Of a stretch of 64,000 bases of DNA, positions 24,501-36,310 are shown piece by piece. The DNA lies in NCBI GenBank assembly GCA_028023455.1, contig JAQFVV010000208.1, positions 1,054,001 to 1,118,000 of the forward strand. Direction: 5' to 3'. The notes beneath the pieces were generated by a model. That model did not search any database. It was given only the letters and a program-made list of their open reading frames with translations, and was not told where the DNA came from. Numbering within the stretch: the stretch's first letter is position 1; each line of letters begins with the position of its first letter. This DNA is from Epiperipatus broadwayi (lineage: Eukaryota > Onychophora > Udeonychophora > Euonychophora > Peripatidae). A program made the translations under genes and the position numbers.

Positions 24501-24935
24501 ATAAGCAATGTATTAATCCAAATTCTTCAAATATAAGTGCAATGGATCAGGCAGTCAACCCTACAAACAATCCAGGTATCCTTCCAATATTGGTTGGTAA
24601 ATGGATATCTGGCTATATATTATTTGGAATGTAAAGATTTTCTGATTTATTTGGAATAATCAGATTAGTGTTCTTTGTTATTACTGATTACAAAAGTAAA
24701 AAAAAATATGATTATAATATACTGCAGATTTCATCTCTAGTGGAGAAAATGTCATTTGCAGGAATAAAGATAATGACTCACCTATAAAATACTTTTTTTT
24801 TTCTTCCAATAATTTTAAAAATTTAGATATTACAAATGTGCAAAAGAATATATCCTAAAAATGAATAGATTTTTATTATTCTAATATACTGCAGAAAAAA
24901 AAAAATTAAATACATTCTAAAGTTTTTGCTATTAC

Positions 24936-25014
24936 CTGCACCATGTCACATCTAATTCCTGTCCTTGTAAACCCTTGGCTACTTATAGCAATAGTAACAT
25001 CCCTTTTTAAATTG
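24936..25014 (-). CDS. DROSHA: DROSHA exon g, leading into RNase IIIa
   Basis: This 79-nt exon encodes NLKRDVTIAISSQGFTRTGI and RCDMVQ, matching the REVTVELSSQGFWKTGIRSDVCQ block just before RNase IIIa. It begins with C, which completes the AG left by exon f to Ser, and ends in phase 0 at donor GTAATA. It is short, lies in very A+T-rich sequence and is easily missed; the phase match to both neighbours confirms it. Confidence 0.94.
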
Positions 25015-25139
25015 CTAAAAATTATATAAATTTGGTAAATTATTTTATCAAATAATATTATATACAACTTTGACATATATATTTCATCATAAAAAAAAAA
25101 TTGAAAGAATTATTGATCAGAAAAAATAAAAAGTTCAAC

Positions 25140-25350
25140 CACTGGAAAGAAGAGAACTGGATCATAATCTATGGACCTTGAACTCTAAAATCTGCCACTG
25201 CACCAAAACCTGTAGGACAAAATAATTGAATGTTTTATTACTTGGGAATTCATAAGAACTTCAGATATCTGAAGTGACAAAGATGGAGTATCAATCTGTG
25301 GCATTAAATTCCTGACTCTGTTACTCTTCCATTGCCCCAAACCATGCATA
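25140..25350 (-). repeat. Two S2 repeat copies
   Basis: On the minus strand 'caggttttggtgcagtggca' (25180-25215) and 'catggtttggggcaatggaa' (25325-25350) start two units, each followed by about 90 bp of related sequence ('gaattc(c)..agttct'). They lie just upstream of exon g in transcript order. Confidence 0.5.
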
Positions 25351-26089
25351 ACTTTTACGATAATCAGTTATACTTAATTCATAAAGTAAAAAATTCTCTA
25401 TCATGATCCTATAGAACTTTAATAATAAAAATTTGACTTTTTGAAAAATATAATCAACAGATCATATATGATGAAAAATATACTAATCTATTAAATTTTA
25501 AGTTCTATTATATAACAGAAAAATATCTATTTTCAAATAAATTTTCTAATTTCGAAATATCTTAATTGTTAATAAAAAAAATTGGAAAACCAAATATTTA
25601 TCGCATATGAAAATTTATTTAATAACAACTATGAATTCTACTAATCATAAAGTTTATTACGTACATTTGCTCCATGCTATGATAATGTACCTGTGATAAA
25701 TTTTATGTCTAGATACTTTTAAGTAATTAGACAAAAGAATACAATGAGCGAGTGATAATGCTTATTCACCACTCCTTTAACAAATGATTTTGGCATTTAC
25801 ACTCAATATTTATTAAGTTCGCAAAGACATATTCACACAAATGGAGTTCAATTCTTGCCTTACTATATCATTTATATTGAATAATTCAAATTGTGAGTGA
25901 ATATTATCCACTTTCTTAGTTAAAAAAAATATCAAGGCTAATTTTCATGAATATATATTTAAAATTTCCACTCCACCCTACATTCTTGAAACATATGAAT
26001 AACATCTGAAAAAGATAAATGACCCCCAAGATACATTTCACACTGAACCAGCACTTTTCAGATAGTCTAAATCACAATATCTTACATGT

Positions 26090-26225
26090 CATCATCATTT
26101 GTCGAAATAATCAAATGTCTTTATTGCTCAGGGATTCATATAAGACATTCGCATGCAGGAAGTGTCAAAGCTCCGAGAATTGTATGCTTCAAAATCTAAG
26201 TTTATCACTGCACCAAACTATGCAA
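26090..26225 (-). repeat. S2 repeat copy
   Basis: On the minus strand 'catagtttggtgcagtgata' is followed by 'gaagcatacaattctcggag' and ends near 'gagcaataaagacat'. It matches the unit at 60640-60745. The plus-strand open frame at 26019-26228 is an artefact of this repeat. Confidence 0.5.
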
Positions 26226-26774
26226 TGAAATATAATCAACAATTCCAAGTCTGAGACTTTACCACAGCAATAAACCATGTAGAATTTAGTGCAGTGTTTA
26301 TCACTATCAAATAATAGTAAATGTAAATGACACGGCCATTACATATTTGCTAAATTTCTGACGTTAAGCTTTTAAACACCAAAAGATTCTCTTGTTGTAG
26401 TCCATATTTTTTTGGAGATAACATTTTGGATATATGGTGCCTTATCAGAGTTGATGCTAACTTTTTTGTCACCTGGGAATAGGCAACAAAATCACATCCC
26501 TTTATACCAGAATAAAAATATAAATTAATATCTCGGCAATTTTTTTTTTTTTATAAATAATTGCAAACAAATTAATTTTTTACACGCTAATAACTGTCAT
26601 ATTGTGCATAATTTTAAAAAAATATATTGTCGTAAAATATTACAAAAAATGGATTTTTCTTGTTTTTATTGCTGCAAATTTCAATTATTTTTCTTTAAAA
26701 GAATTCAGTCTAGCATGGTGTCCTGGGCCTGTACCCTTTAACACTGCCACCTGTTGATTCCATAGTTCATATAC

Positions 26775-26964
26775 ATAAGTAATATTTACTAAGGCTATAA
26801 ACCTCAAGAGTGTGCAAGCATGTGAAGGTAGGGATCTCTACAGGTCTTAACCACAAACTTACACTTCAAAGCGTAAGCTTGTGGTTAAGACCTGTAGAGA
26901 TCCCTACCTTCACATTTTCACTTGCATACTCTTGAGGTTTATAGCCTTAGTAAATATTACTTAC
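26775..26964. repeat. Long near-perfect hairpin, about 90-bp arms
   Basis: 26775-26862 pairs with 26873-26964 around the 10-nt loop 'acttcaaagc'. The arms share 'ggctataaacctcaagagtg' and 'gtagggatctctacaggtct' with their reverse complements. Differences are a few substitutions and one 4-nt indel. G+C content is higher than in the surroundings. It lies about 340 bp upstream (transcript order: before) of exon f. It may be a MITE with very short spacer or an inverted duplication; as RNA it would be a strong double strand. Confidence 0.88.
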
Positions 26965-27303
26965 GTAATCAATGTCCGTTTAAATATATTTATAGTTCAT
27001 ATACATGTAAATGCAGTAATCAATCTTTAACTTGCATACCTGTATACCTTCAAAAAATGTTAAATAAAAATAGTAATAGAAACATTTAATGATATTGTTG
27101 ACAAAGATTATTAGAATCAATTTTAATCATGTATGTTAAGGAAAGTATCATTCAGAACAAAATTAGTTTTTATTTGTATTTTTTTTTTTAACTTCTGACA
27201 CTGTTAACATTTAATGAATCCTAGTACTAGAATTTTGGAAATTTAATTCTTAAAATATTCATAGGACTGAATATGAACTTTAGCGAATTTTACTGTTCTG
27301 TAC

Positions 27304-27432
27304 CTTCTAGTCCTGAGATCCTGTAAGTGCATTTCTTTAGATGTTAACTTGTGGCGGTCAGCATAAGATACTTTTGGCTTATTAGCTAAAAGATGTTTGA
27401 ATTTAACATATAGTTTCCATGCTTTTTGATAG
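27304..27432 (-). CDS. DROSHA: DROSHA exon f, central domain to connector
   Basis: This 129-nt exon encodes YQKAWKLYVKFKHLLANKPK and then a charged, helix-prone stretch ending MHLQDLRTR. It matches the YQKLWKSYVKLRHLLANSPK segment of Drosha before the connector helix. The acceptor is TTACAG. The donor is GTACAG, weaker than the GTAAGT of its neighbours. It enters and leaves in phase 2. The second half is less conserved than the first, as expected for this linker. Confidence 0.94.
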
Positions 27433-27755
27433 CTGTAAAAAAATAAATAAAAAAAATATTAATTACATTTCAATGCATATTTTATCTTCTTAAACCACTT
27501 AATTATCACATTTATGCAATTATATCTGAGAATTTTAAATATAAAATATATGTCCATAATAAACATAAAAAAACATATACAGACATTTTGCATATCTATA
27601 AAAAAACATAATAGCAAAAGTACATTATTCTGGATAGATTGAAAATATTATTTCTAAACATTACTTTTGACCAGGTTGGCCATATTCATAGAACTACTAT
27701 AAGTTTATATAAATAGAATTTATAAGTTATTATTTTATATATACCAATGCACGAG
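27433..27755. other. Intron, nothing recognised
   Basis: The T-rich text next to the exon f acceptor is its polypyrimidine tract on the minus strand. The rest is A+T-rich and unassigned up to the Penelope fragment. Confidence 0.5.
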
Positions 27756-29112
27756 TCTTTTTTTAGTGCAATGACGTTATTTGCAATAAACATCACATGA
27801 TCACCATTTCTTATGCTTGCACACTATGCCTCTTTATATTTTCTTTTTCAATCATTGCGTTCAGTACAAACGACTTTAATATTAAGAGGATCAAAAATGC
27901 GGCCAGATTTCATGTTCTAAAAAATATTGATTTAATGTTAGGGTGTGTTTTGGCATGTTTATATATATATATATGTTGTGCTAATCTTTTAACGTAGTTG
28001 GCATGAGACTCACCATAATAAATTGCATTACATGTTCATTCATTACATTTAATTTTATAAACTGTTTGGAAAGCTTGATTTGGAGATAATTTATCTTTAG
28101 TATTGTCAAAATTTGATTGAGATTAGGAGGGGTTCTAAAGCTAATATTGAAATTGTTTGAGCAATTGTTTTCATCTTTTCAGATGTATGTGGTACAAAAC
28201 AAAGGCTGATCCATGCATTAATATTGTTATTAATGTTTCTAGTATTTAAAGATGAATAGATTTTTTTAAGAGTTTTATTTAATATATTAATATAATATCC
28301 TGAATTGACTAAGTCTTTTATGTAGTTTTCAATGTTGCCTTTTCTGTCTGCTTCAAACTTATATAATTTATAGTTTCTATATAAAAAACATTTGAAATCA
28401 ACCAATTTATGTGAAATTGGAGTATAAGAATATGGGTGAATTACACCATGAATGTTGATGGATTTTATAATTATTTTATAATTAATTTGTGAGTTTAAAT
28501 GTTAACTATATATATATATTATTTGATGTATCTTCATTTTCTATAGACCAAACTAAAGAAGATAAATGAAATAACTCATCATTTATATCAATAATAGTTT
28601 TTTCTTCAGCATAGATAATAACATTGTCTACATAGTGCAAATACAAAAGTGATGTTGCTATAGCAAACTTTTTTGGAATAATTGTTAATTGAATTTGGTT
28701 AAGAACTATACTACAAATTATTCCACTTAATGGTAGCCTCACAGGCTATCCGTGTTCCATTGTATAAAATTCACAACTGAAAAGGGCTGTAATGTCCCCA
28801 TCAATCCATTTAAGAACATCAACAATAATATTTATTTTATGCTTATTAAAATTTAAATTAATTAAAATGTTATGAATTATACCAATAGATAACTGTCATG
28901 ATACTGAACCATAAAGTTCCATTATATCTAATGAAGCAAGTTTATTGTTATGGTTATATATTTGTGAACATTCAAATGAAAGATTTTATAGCAAATTTTC
29001 TGAAACCAACAAGATCAATTAATTACTCTGCTATTAATTTAGCTGTCTTATAAAAGTATGTGCCTCCAAAATCAATTAAAGGTCTAAGAGATTGATTTTC
29101 TTTATGTACTTT
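27660..29112 (-). pseudogene. Penelope-like retroelement, minus copy (decayed)
   Basis: Minus-strand frames give SLRPLIDFGGTYFYKTAKLI, then RLPLSGIICSIVLNQIQL, then LLYLHYVDNVIIYAEEKT (the RT YVDD-type box, here YVDN), then FKCFLYRNYKLYKFEADRKG. This follows the order of Penelope-like reverse transcriptases (GSPLSP..., YVDD, then the 'PISHKLAGF' segment). Several stops and frameshifts break it. Its start abuts the start of the plus copy at about 29112. Its 3' end carries a 33-bp segment, absent from the plus copy, that contains the M1 tail motif. The GIY-YIG endonuclease is not recognisable. Confidence 0.8.
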
Positions 29113-29117
29113 TACAT

Positions 29118-30290
29118 TTGCAAAAATAAAATTTATTGTTGATGTTCTTAAATGGATGAATGGAGGCATTACAGCCCTTGTCATCTGCAAATTTTATACA
29201 ATGGAACATGGATGGCCTGTGGGGCTACCATTAAGTGAAACAATTTGTAGTATAATTCTTCACCAATTTGAATTAGCAGTCATTCCCAAAAAAGTTTGCT
29301 ACAGCAACATCACTTTTGTATATGCACTATGTAGATGATGTTCTTATCTATGCCGAAGAAAAAACAATTATTGATATAAAGGATGAATTAATTCAATTAT
29401 CTTCTTTAGTTTGGATTATAGAAAATGAAGGTACAACAAATGGTATAAAGTTTTTAGATATGTATGTATATTCAACATTCAAACTCACAAATTAATTATA
29501 AAATGCATATAAAACCCATCAATGTTCATGATGTAATTCACCTACCTTCTTATTATCCAATTTCACATAAATTGGCTGGCTTCAAATGTTTTTTGTATAG
29601 AAATTATAAATTATGTAAGTCTGAAGCAGACAGAAAAAATAATTGTGAAAACTATATAAAAGACTTAATCAATTCTAATAAATGAAACTCTTAAAAAATT
29701 CCATTCATTTTAAATACTAGGAACATTAATAATAATATTAATGCATTGATCATCTGTCCTTTTCTGAAAAGATGAAAACAATTGCTCAAACGATTTCAAT
29801 ATTAGTTTTAGAACACCTTCTACTCTTAATCAAATTTTGACAATACTAAAGATAAATTATGTCAAAACCAAACTCTCCAAACAGTTTATAAAAGTAATGA
29901 ATGAAAATGTAAAGAAATTTATTATGGTGAGTCTTGTGCCAAATGCACTACAAAATTAGCACAAGACAAATATATATATAAATGCACTAAAACAGACTCT
30001 AATATTAAATCTATATTTTTAGAATTTGAAATGAAGTCTGGCAACAATTTCGATCCTCTTAATATTAAAGCCATTTGCACTGAGAGCAATGATTGAAAAA
30101 GAAAATATAAAGAGATATGGTTTATTGCAAATAACATCAATTCAATAAATAAAGAAAGACTCATGCATTGCATTATCACGTAAATGATATATCTAAATTA
30201 TTAACTTATAAATTTAATTTATATAAATTTCTAGTTCTATAAATATGATCAACCTGGTTGAAAGCAATGCTTAGAAATAATATTTTATTA
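29118..30290 (+). pseudogene. Penelope-like retroelement, plus copy (decayed)
   Basis: Plus-strand frames read ALVICKFYTMEHGWPVGLPL, a YVDDVLIYAEEKT-like box after a frameshift near 29335, TNGIKFLDMYVYS, then SYYPISHKLAGFKCFLYRNY and KLCKSEADRKNNCENYIKDL. A downstream frame, GESCAKCTTKLAQDKYIYKC, occupies the place of the Cys-rich start of the GIY-YIG endonuclease, but the catalytic core is not visible. This copy retains the YVDD aspartates better than its inverted neighbour. The frames are broken by several stops. The minus-strand open frame at 29922-30179 is a shadow. Confidence 0.82.
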
Positions 30291-30489
30291 AACTTATAAT
30301 CTTTCCAGAATAGTATACCTTTACTATTATTTTTTTTATACTTAAATTAACAAAAGAAGTATTTTATTGAGTTATATTTACATATCTATGTTAAAATGAA
30401 GATTTTCGCAGGTAACAAATATACAAAATATATTTTTTAAATCAACTGTGAACAATTATTATTAATAATAAACAGATATTTCATTTGGA

Positions 30490-31030
30490 TTGTCCTGACC
30501 ATTATCTGTGTAATTCCTTACCTAGATAATGTCAGATGTGATCCAGTCGAATTCTTTATTAGAGATATTATATATATTTTCTAGATTCATTTATGTGTAA
30601 TTAACAAAATATATTGAATTAGGATATCATCTGCATAAATAATTCACTACTCAGATGACCATAGATGAGATTCAACCAAAATCCTTATGTAGATCCTTAT
30701 TATATACAAGATATATTTTGCGAATTCATCAATATGCAATTAACAGTAATACTGAACTGATATTTTAATTAAATTTCACCTGCTGTCATCTGCATAATTC
30801 CCTATTTGGACAATAACTAATGTGATCTAGTTGAATTCTTTACCCCAGATAATATTATATAAGATATATTTTCTGAATTAGTCTGTGAGGAATTAACAGA
30901 AATACTGAATCGACATATCGGATGAATCATACCTATTATCATCAGCTTAATTTCCTACCCTGATGATGGGAGGAGTGATTTAGTGTAATTTCTTACTCAC
31001 ATGATATTAGATACAACCCAGTCAAAACAA
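30490..31030. repeat. Degenerate tandem repeat, about four 125-155 bp units
   Basis: Each unit contains, in order, 'catctgcataattcc', a 'gatgatcc/tagttgaattctt' segment, 'agatatattttctgaatt' and 'aattaacagtaatactgaa'. Units begin near 30504, 30629, 30786 and 30940. They are diverged from each other, so the array is old. There is no coding potential. Confidence 0.7.
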
Positions 31031-32320
31031 CTGCTAATTATAAATAGATGAAAGTGAATATATATATATTATAACACACATAGGAAGTCTATGACAGAGA
31101 AGTTAACACCTATTTTTTACCATGACCATGTACTGGGATTCAAATCTAGTGAAAATTAGACATTTTTCCTGGATTTCATCAAGGGTAGAATTTTTTTTAT
31201 TTCAAATATTTGACCTACAGTCAGCCCAGCAAGTCATCCAATAAATGATTGAAATGGGTATCTACCATTGTTAGTTATAATGTAAAATAAAGTAAAAAAA
31301 AATAACGCCATAACTCTTCATTCAACATCTGAGCAATCTAGTACATATTGTTTTCCCTTTATTGACTCCCTGTTTAGATATACCAAGCCAACTCTTCATC
31401 TTGTGGCAGGCTGTTTAAAGATTATATTGCCTTTTAAATAAATATAGAAATAAGCAATAAATCTTTGATAAAATGGGATAAATATCAATAATATATATAT
31501 TTTTTCTTTGATGAAACTTAAAATTCATAGTCAACTTATCTCATATGCTTTGAAAATCACATTAGGAAATCATGTGATTTCTGATCTTTACTAAAAATAA
31601 AAAACCCAAAGATAAAATGTCATTAATATAATGGATCTTTTTCAAATTAAAATTTTTACTACTGTAAATTTTTTTTAAATAATTATTTGCATTTGTATCT
31701 TTAAGTTTGCAAATAAAAAGGTAGTTGAAAAAGAAAAATTAAAACTGCAATAAAATCTGGTAATGTGATGTCATAAATTTAAGATTGATATTTTTTTGGA
31801 AACAAAAAATACTAATGTAGTATTAGTAATGACAACGAAACCATTAGTTATTTACTGCGGTTTAGTTCAGAGTTAGAAAGAGGAACTCAAAAGTTAAAGA
31901 TTTATGAATCACAGCCCAAATCTGTCACTTCTAGTAAATGAACGTCTTATATCCTACTCAATGACAAAATGTCCAATCATTCATTACAACTGATGTTACA
32001 AAAACTATATTTTACTTTTGAAAGGTAGATATCTTCCATAATTTGATATTAGATCAGTTTGGCACTTGCCTTTATCTAGACTCCATTTCCTGTATTACTT
32101 TGGCCTGAGTGACATCTCTGATGTTCTCATTTAAACATTTTTTCTTGTCAACCATTTGGCATTCTTTAAACACCTTCCATACATGAAGGTATTAAAATTA
32201 TAGTTATTGAACTGGTTCCAAATCCAGATGATTGTTCAAGGAAGTATACTTAGGTTTAAAATTTAAGGTTGATTTGAACTTTAGATTTTCAGCTCAACTC
32301 GTTAAATGAAGTTAAAGTGT
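31031..32320. other. Intron, nothing recognised
   Basis: A+T-rich sequence with a weak S4 repeat trace near 31245-31290 ('gaaatgggtatctaccattg'). No gene-like segment was found. Confidence 0.5.
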
Positions 32321-32329
32321 TTGTGGGAT

Positions 32330-32470
32330 GTATGCCTGCATTCTTCCAGCCATGAATTCCAACCCTTACTGATAAAGTAAAAAGCCAAAAACTGGTTTGA
32401 GGATAGAGACTTATATATTCAAGACAGATATTTTGTATACATCAGGTAATAACTCATTACACAAATTGGT
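32330..32470 (+). repeat. M2 repeat copy (weak)
   Basis: 'ccagccatgaattccaaccc', 'actgataaagtaaaaagcca' and 'aaaactggtttgaggatag' follow M2 order, but the second half is poorly conserved. Confidence 0.4.
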
Positions 32471-32639
32471 ATTAAAGGAAAAGCTACTCATCTTATCTTT
32501 TATTCATCCTTAATATATAATCAATTTTGCTGTGTCCAAGAGCAACAAGTAAATAATTGACAAAGGCAGATTTGAAATGGTAAGCTAGCAGTTTAATTTA
32601 AATAACATATGAGAATATTTACAAGTGTGCATAGCTTAT

Positions 32640-32912
32640 TTAAGATGCATAAAAATAATAAAAGGTTGTGATGACCTGCACAAAATAAACTCTAGTCCTG
32701 CTTTTTGATTTGCAGAGGCGGAATCTCTCAATAACATAAATACCAGAGCCCCATATGGAGTTTATATATGCCTCAAGACTTGGGAGTCTTTTACAAATCA
32801 ATCTTACCAAATTTATGGCATTTTTCACATATATTGTACATGTTTTTTTTTTACATACCTTATTATCTATGGCGTTTTGTAGTTCTCTGACCTTATAAGG
32901 CCAGGTATGCAA
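32640..32912 (-). other. Unrecognised 90-codon open frame
   Basis: The frame includes LVRLICKRLPSLEAYINSIW and several Cys residues. Its composition is a little less A+T-biased than the surroundings. It lies in the 15.9-kb DROSHA intron between exons e and f. I do not recognise it, and there is no neighbouring exon to which it clearly splices. It may be a scrap of a retroelement in one of its other frames. It should not be treated as a gene without support. Confidence 0.15.
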
Positions 32913-33544
32913 CTCTATAACCTAACAATATCGCTATCATTTATTATTCTATATGTGTTTAAATAGTTACACATACCTTGAGTCATTTTATATAATCATC
33001 ATATACAATTATTTCACACAATCATTATACATAATTATTGTACAAAGTTATGATTTTTATTCTACACAATTATTATATGTATTTTTTACATATTTACTGT
33101 TGCACACACATATATATTTCTTCCTTGACCTTGAACACTGCACAAGTGTTTGAGAATTTCAATATTGAAATGACATATTAAACAATCAGTTTAGAAGGGA
33201 AGGATTTTAGGAACCTGTGACTTTTGAGTCAACCATTATTATCACTATGCTAAACTTTTAAGAGCATTCCATGATAGAAACCACAATTAAAAAGTTCTAT
33301 CAAAAATAAATATATTCATCAATGATATGAAAACTTATAATTAAAAACAACAAAAAAAAACTTGTAAGACAAATTAATAACAGAGAAAGTAATCAAAAAT
33401 TCAACCCAATGTTTAACAGAAATTTTAGAAATGGTGACAAACTTGCGAACTTTTGCTAAATATACGATATAATCAAGGACTGGATATACTGAAAGATAAG
33501 GTCAAAAAAAAGGCAATCCCATTTACATAATTAATACATTTAAT

Positions 33545-33885
33545 GTAATTAACAAGGACTTGAACTCAGACATTCAAACTCCCCACAACTACCCACTCTA
33601 TTTTATATAACTGATACACATGACCACATACATGTGAAAAAGATAAATGATGTCCAATATATGTGTTTCATGCTAAATCAGCCTTCATCAATTGGTACAG
33701 ATCACTACAGAGTTAAAGCTTATAAAAATCTAAATGAGATCATTAAATGTAAATAAAATTCAAATTCGTTCTAATTTCTGGATAGTGATGTTTAGGGCTT
33801 GGCACAGATAATGGAAGTTCTCTTCAAATTGGTCCTGTGAGCCTTGTATTGTCAAAATTCACAAATCAGAAATTTGGATATTATA
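33545..33885 (-). repeat. S1 tRNA-like SINE copy, followed by D1 repeat
   Basis: On the minus strand 'agtgggtagttgtggggag' (A-box-like) is followed by 'gtctgagttcaagtcc' (B-box-like), matching both arms of the foldback at 3011-3417, including the flank 'catgtgaaaaagataaatga'. Here it is single. Bases about 33790-33885 are the D1 repeat shared with 4525-4625. Confidence 0.65.
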
Positions 33886-34084
33886 TTAAGTATCTTATAA
33901 ATAAGATATATAATAAACTAATAAAGTAAGCTTAAATGCTCATCTTCGTAATAAACTTGTTCAGTGAATAAGTTCCATAAATCTTGTTCATCATTATTAA
34001 TCTCATTTAAATTTATCATAAATAATTTAATAATAGATAAACATAAAAATATAAAACAACTATTTAATAAAAGGTGCATTGAGT

Positions 34085-34290
34085 CCAAATCAATCCAAGT
34101 GCAATAGACCCATGTCCAATCTTATCAATGACAAAGGCCATAAGCCAGAAACTAGTTTGGATCTATAAATAGAATGGCACTGGATATGAACTTAATAAGC
34201 CTTACCATTTAATACTCATTGGTTTTGCAAGCTTATAATAGATGGCAGTAACGAAGTAGAATGCATGCTCCTTAAACACTACTGCAGAAG
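34085..34290 (+). repeat. M2 repeat copy, well preserved
   Basis: Complete M2 word series: 'ggtgcattgagtcc', 'aatgacaaaggccataagcc', 'agaaactagtttggatct', 'aatactcattggttttgcaa', 'ataatagatggcagtaacga', 'ctccttaaacactac'. It is useful as the reference copy for this family. Confidence 0.7.
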
Positions 34291-34969
34291 ATAGGATCAT
34301 AAAATGTTTTCTTTGTTTAAACATAAAATAAATTCCCCTTTTGAGACAAAATTTTCTATAGCATTGCATTAAAACAAAGCAACAACAAAGATTGAATGTA
34401 ACTTGTTATGGCAACTGACGATATATGTAGACATTATAGTGAACATAACGGAATTACAGGTTTGCAGAAAATTCCACAACATGTAATTGTAGGAAAGAAA
34501 AATATATGATAGATTTCTTTATGCATCAATGTCACAGAAAAAAATATTTTATCATTATGAAAAACTTCAGAGGAATAATAATAATCATTAGCCACTAATA
34601 AAATAATTGAATAATTTATTGCTCTGAAGATTATAAGAAGTTCAAGTACAAGATGTGATACCTGGAATCACTATCCATGAATCTTCAGTGGCACAAGCTC
34701 AACATTTTTTATACTCTTTTGTTTAATATTCTATTATACATTTACATCAAAGATTTAGTCATCACATTCATATCGGCTTTTTCAAACCAAATTGTGCAAA
34801 CGCTTTTTGCGAGTGTTAAATAAGACGCTATAAAAAATAAATGCTGATTTATCAAAGATTTAGGTTTTTTTAAAAATACATTCAATGCCTTTAAAAATGA
34901 AGGCGATGAAAGATAATTTTATGATAAAAAAGAATGATAAAAAAATTAGTATTTTTTGATTATAATTTA

Positions 34970-35110
34970 TTTCAAAGATTGAGAATTAATAACCAGAAAT
35001 TAGTATGGAGATTTTAATGTGGCATTAGTATCTGTGATATACTGATTATTCAAACACACACTAAATGTTTCTGGAGTAAGGTAAAATGGATTACAGCTCT
35101 TAAAGCAGAT
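34970..35110 (+). repeat. M2 repeat copy
   Basis: 'aataaccagaaattagtatg', 'tatactgattattcaaac' and 'gtaaaatggattacagctct' match the M2 order. The minus-strand open frame at 35000-35185 is an artefact. Confidence 0.5.
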
Positions 35111-35403
35111 ATGAAAATAAATTGGGAAAGTTGAATGATACTTTGTTAGGAAAATCTTATTCTGGATAATTATATCCATCCACAAAGATACATATACATA
35201 TAATTATCTGAATGAATCTTGGTGTTTTCTTATACATTAATTAAATATTGATAAACACTAATCATGTAAAAATAAACCCATGTCAAGATGGTGGAATCAT
35301 GGACATTCATTTGTCCACACTGAAATAGCAATCGTAGTTTCTTATATTGTTTAACATTTTCAAATATTGTTTTTCTGAAGGTTTATGATGATGGTGTTCT
35401 AGT

Positions 35404-35612
35404 TGTATTTTTATATTGAACTATTTCCATCCCCTAATATGTGTGTTGAATGTCTTTAGAACAATTTAATTTTATTTAAATATTCCAAATACATTCAACT
35501 GTTAGTAATATATGCAGTTGAATGTATTTGGAATATTTAAATAAAATTAAATTATTCTAAAGACATTCAACACACATATTAGATGATGGAAATAGTCCCG
35601 TATAAAAATACA
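35404..35612. repeat. Near-perfect hairpin, 98-bp arms
   Basis: 35404-35501 and 35515-35612 are inverted copies with a 13-nt loop 'ttagtaatatatg'. The inner 75 bp of each arm are almost identical ('aaatacattcaactg' against 'cagttgaatgtattt'); the outer 20 bp carry a few mismatches. It is a MITE-like or foldback structure in the DROSHA intron, A+T-rich throughout. Confidence 0.88.
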
Positions 35613-36064
35613 ATTTTCAAATATGTTCAGTTTATGATCACAATTAAATACCATATTCAGAGTAATTTTATACTTCTAAATATACTTTATGCAGGGCAAT
35701 AACATCCAATCTTATTTCCAACTTCACATATTTTGGCAAATACTACCAATATGAGATTTAATATAAAATCAACAATCTTATGAGCAGAGGTTATGTTTTT
35801 GTCAGAGTAAATCTCAATGCCCTGTTGCAATGCATATATTAAATATTGATCAATGCTCAATAATAGAATAATCAAAGTGCATAATTTAATATGTAAACAT
35901 TTTGAAATGATAAATTTCCCAGTAAAAAGTGACTCTCGTTAAATATAATTAATTACCTGATTTATGATTCAATTCCTAATCAGATGAAAGATGAACTCTT
36001 CTGACTACTACCTGGTGATCAATAAAGATGACAAGTAAAGACAATGACATTTGCTTTTCATTTT

Positions 36065-36310
36065 AGTATGTATTCACAAAGATAAATCCTATTTCTGGAA
36101 CAAACAAGTCTAAATACATTACAAAATTAATTTACAAGCTAACTCTCAAAGAATCATCTAATCAAACTTGTAAATAATCCCATCTTTTGTTATATCAATG
36201 CCAGTCTATTTTGGAAAACAAAAAAAATATAGCTTTTATCTGACAAATTTATTTAAAGGATGTTTTGAAAATCCAGTTTGTGAATTATCTTTGTTTGTCT
36301 TGATAAGCCA
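36065..36310. repeat. F1 foldback element, copy 3
   Basis: 'tttctggaacaaacaagtct' at the left, 'ctctcaaagaatcatctaat' and 'tatcaatgccagtctatttt' in the middle. The inverted partner at the right ('gtgaattatctttgt') is weak. It is most like the copy at 60205-60375. Confidence 0.6.

Noticed and set aside
32640-32912. Cys-containing frame considered as a zinc-finger gene
   Set aside because: The spacing of Cys and His does not fit a known finger and there is no neighbouring coding context. It is kept only as an unrecognised frame.
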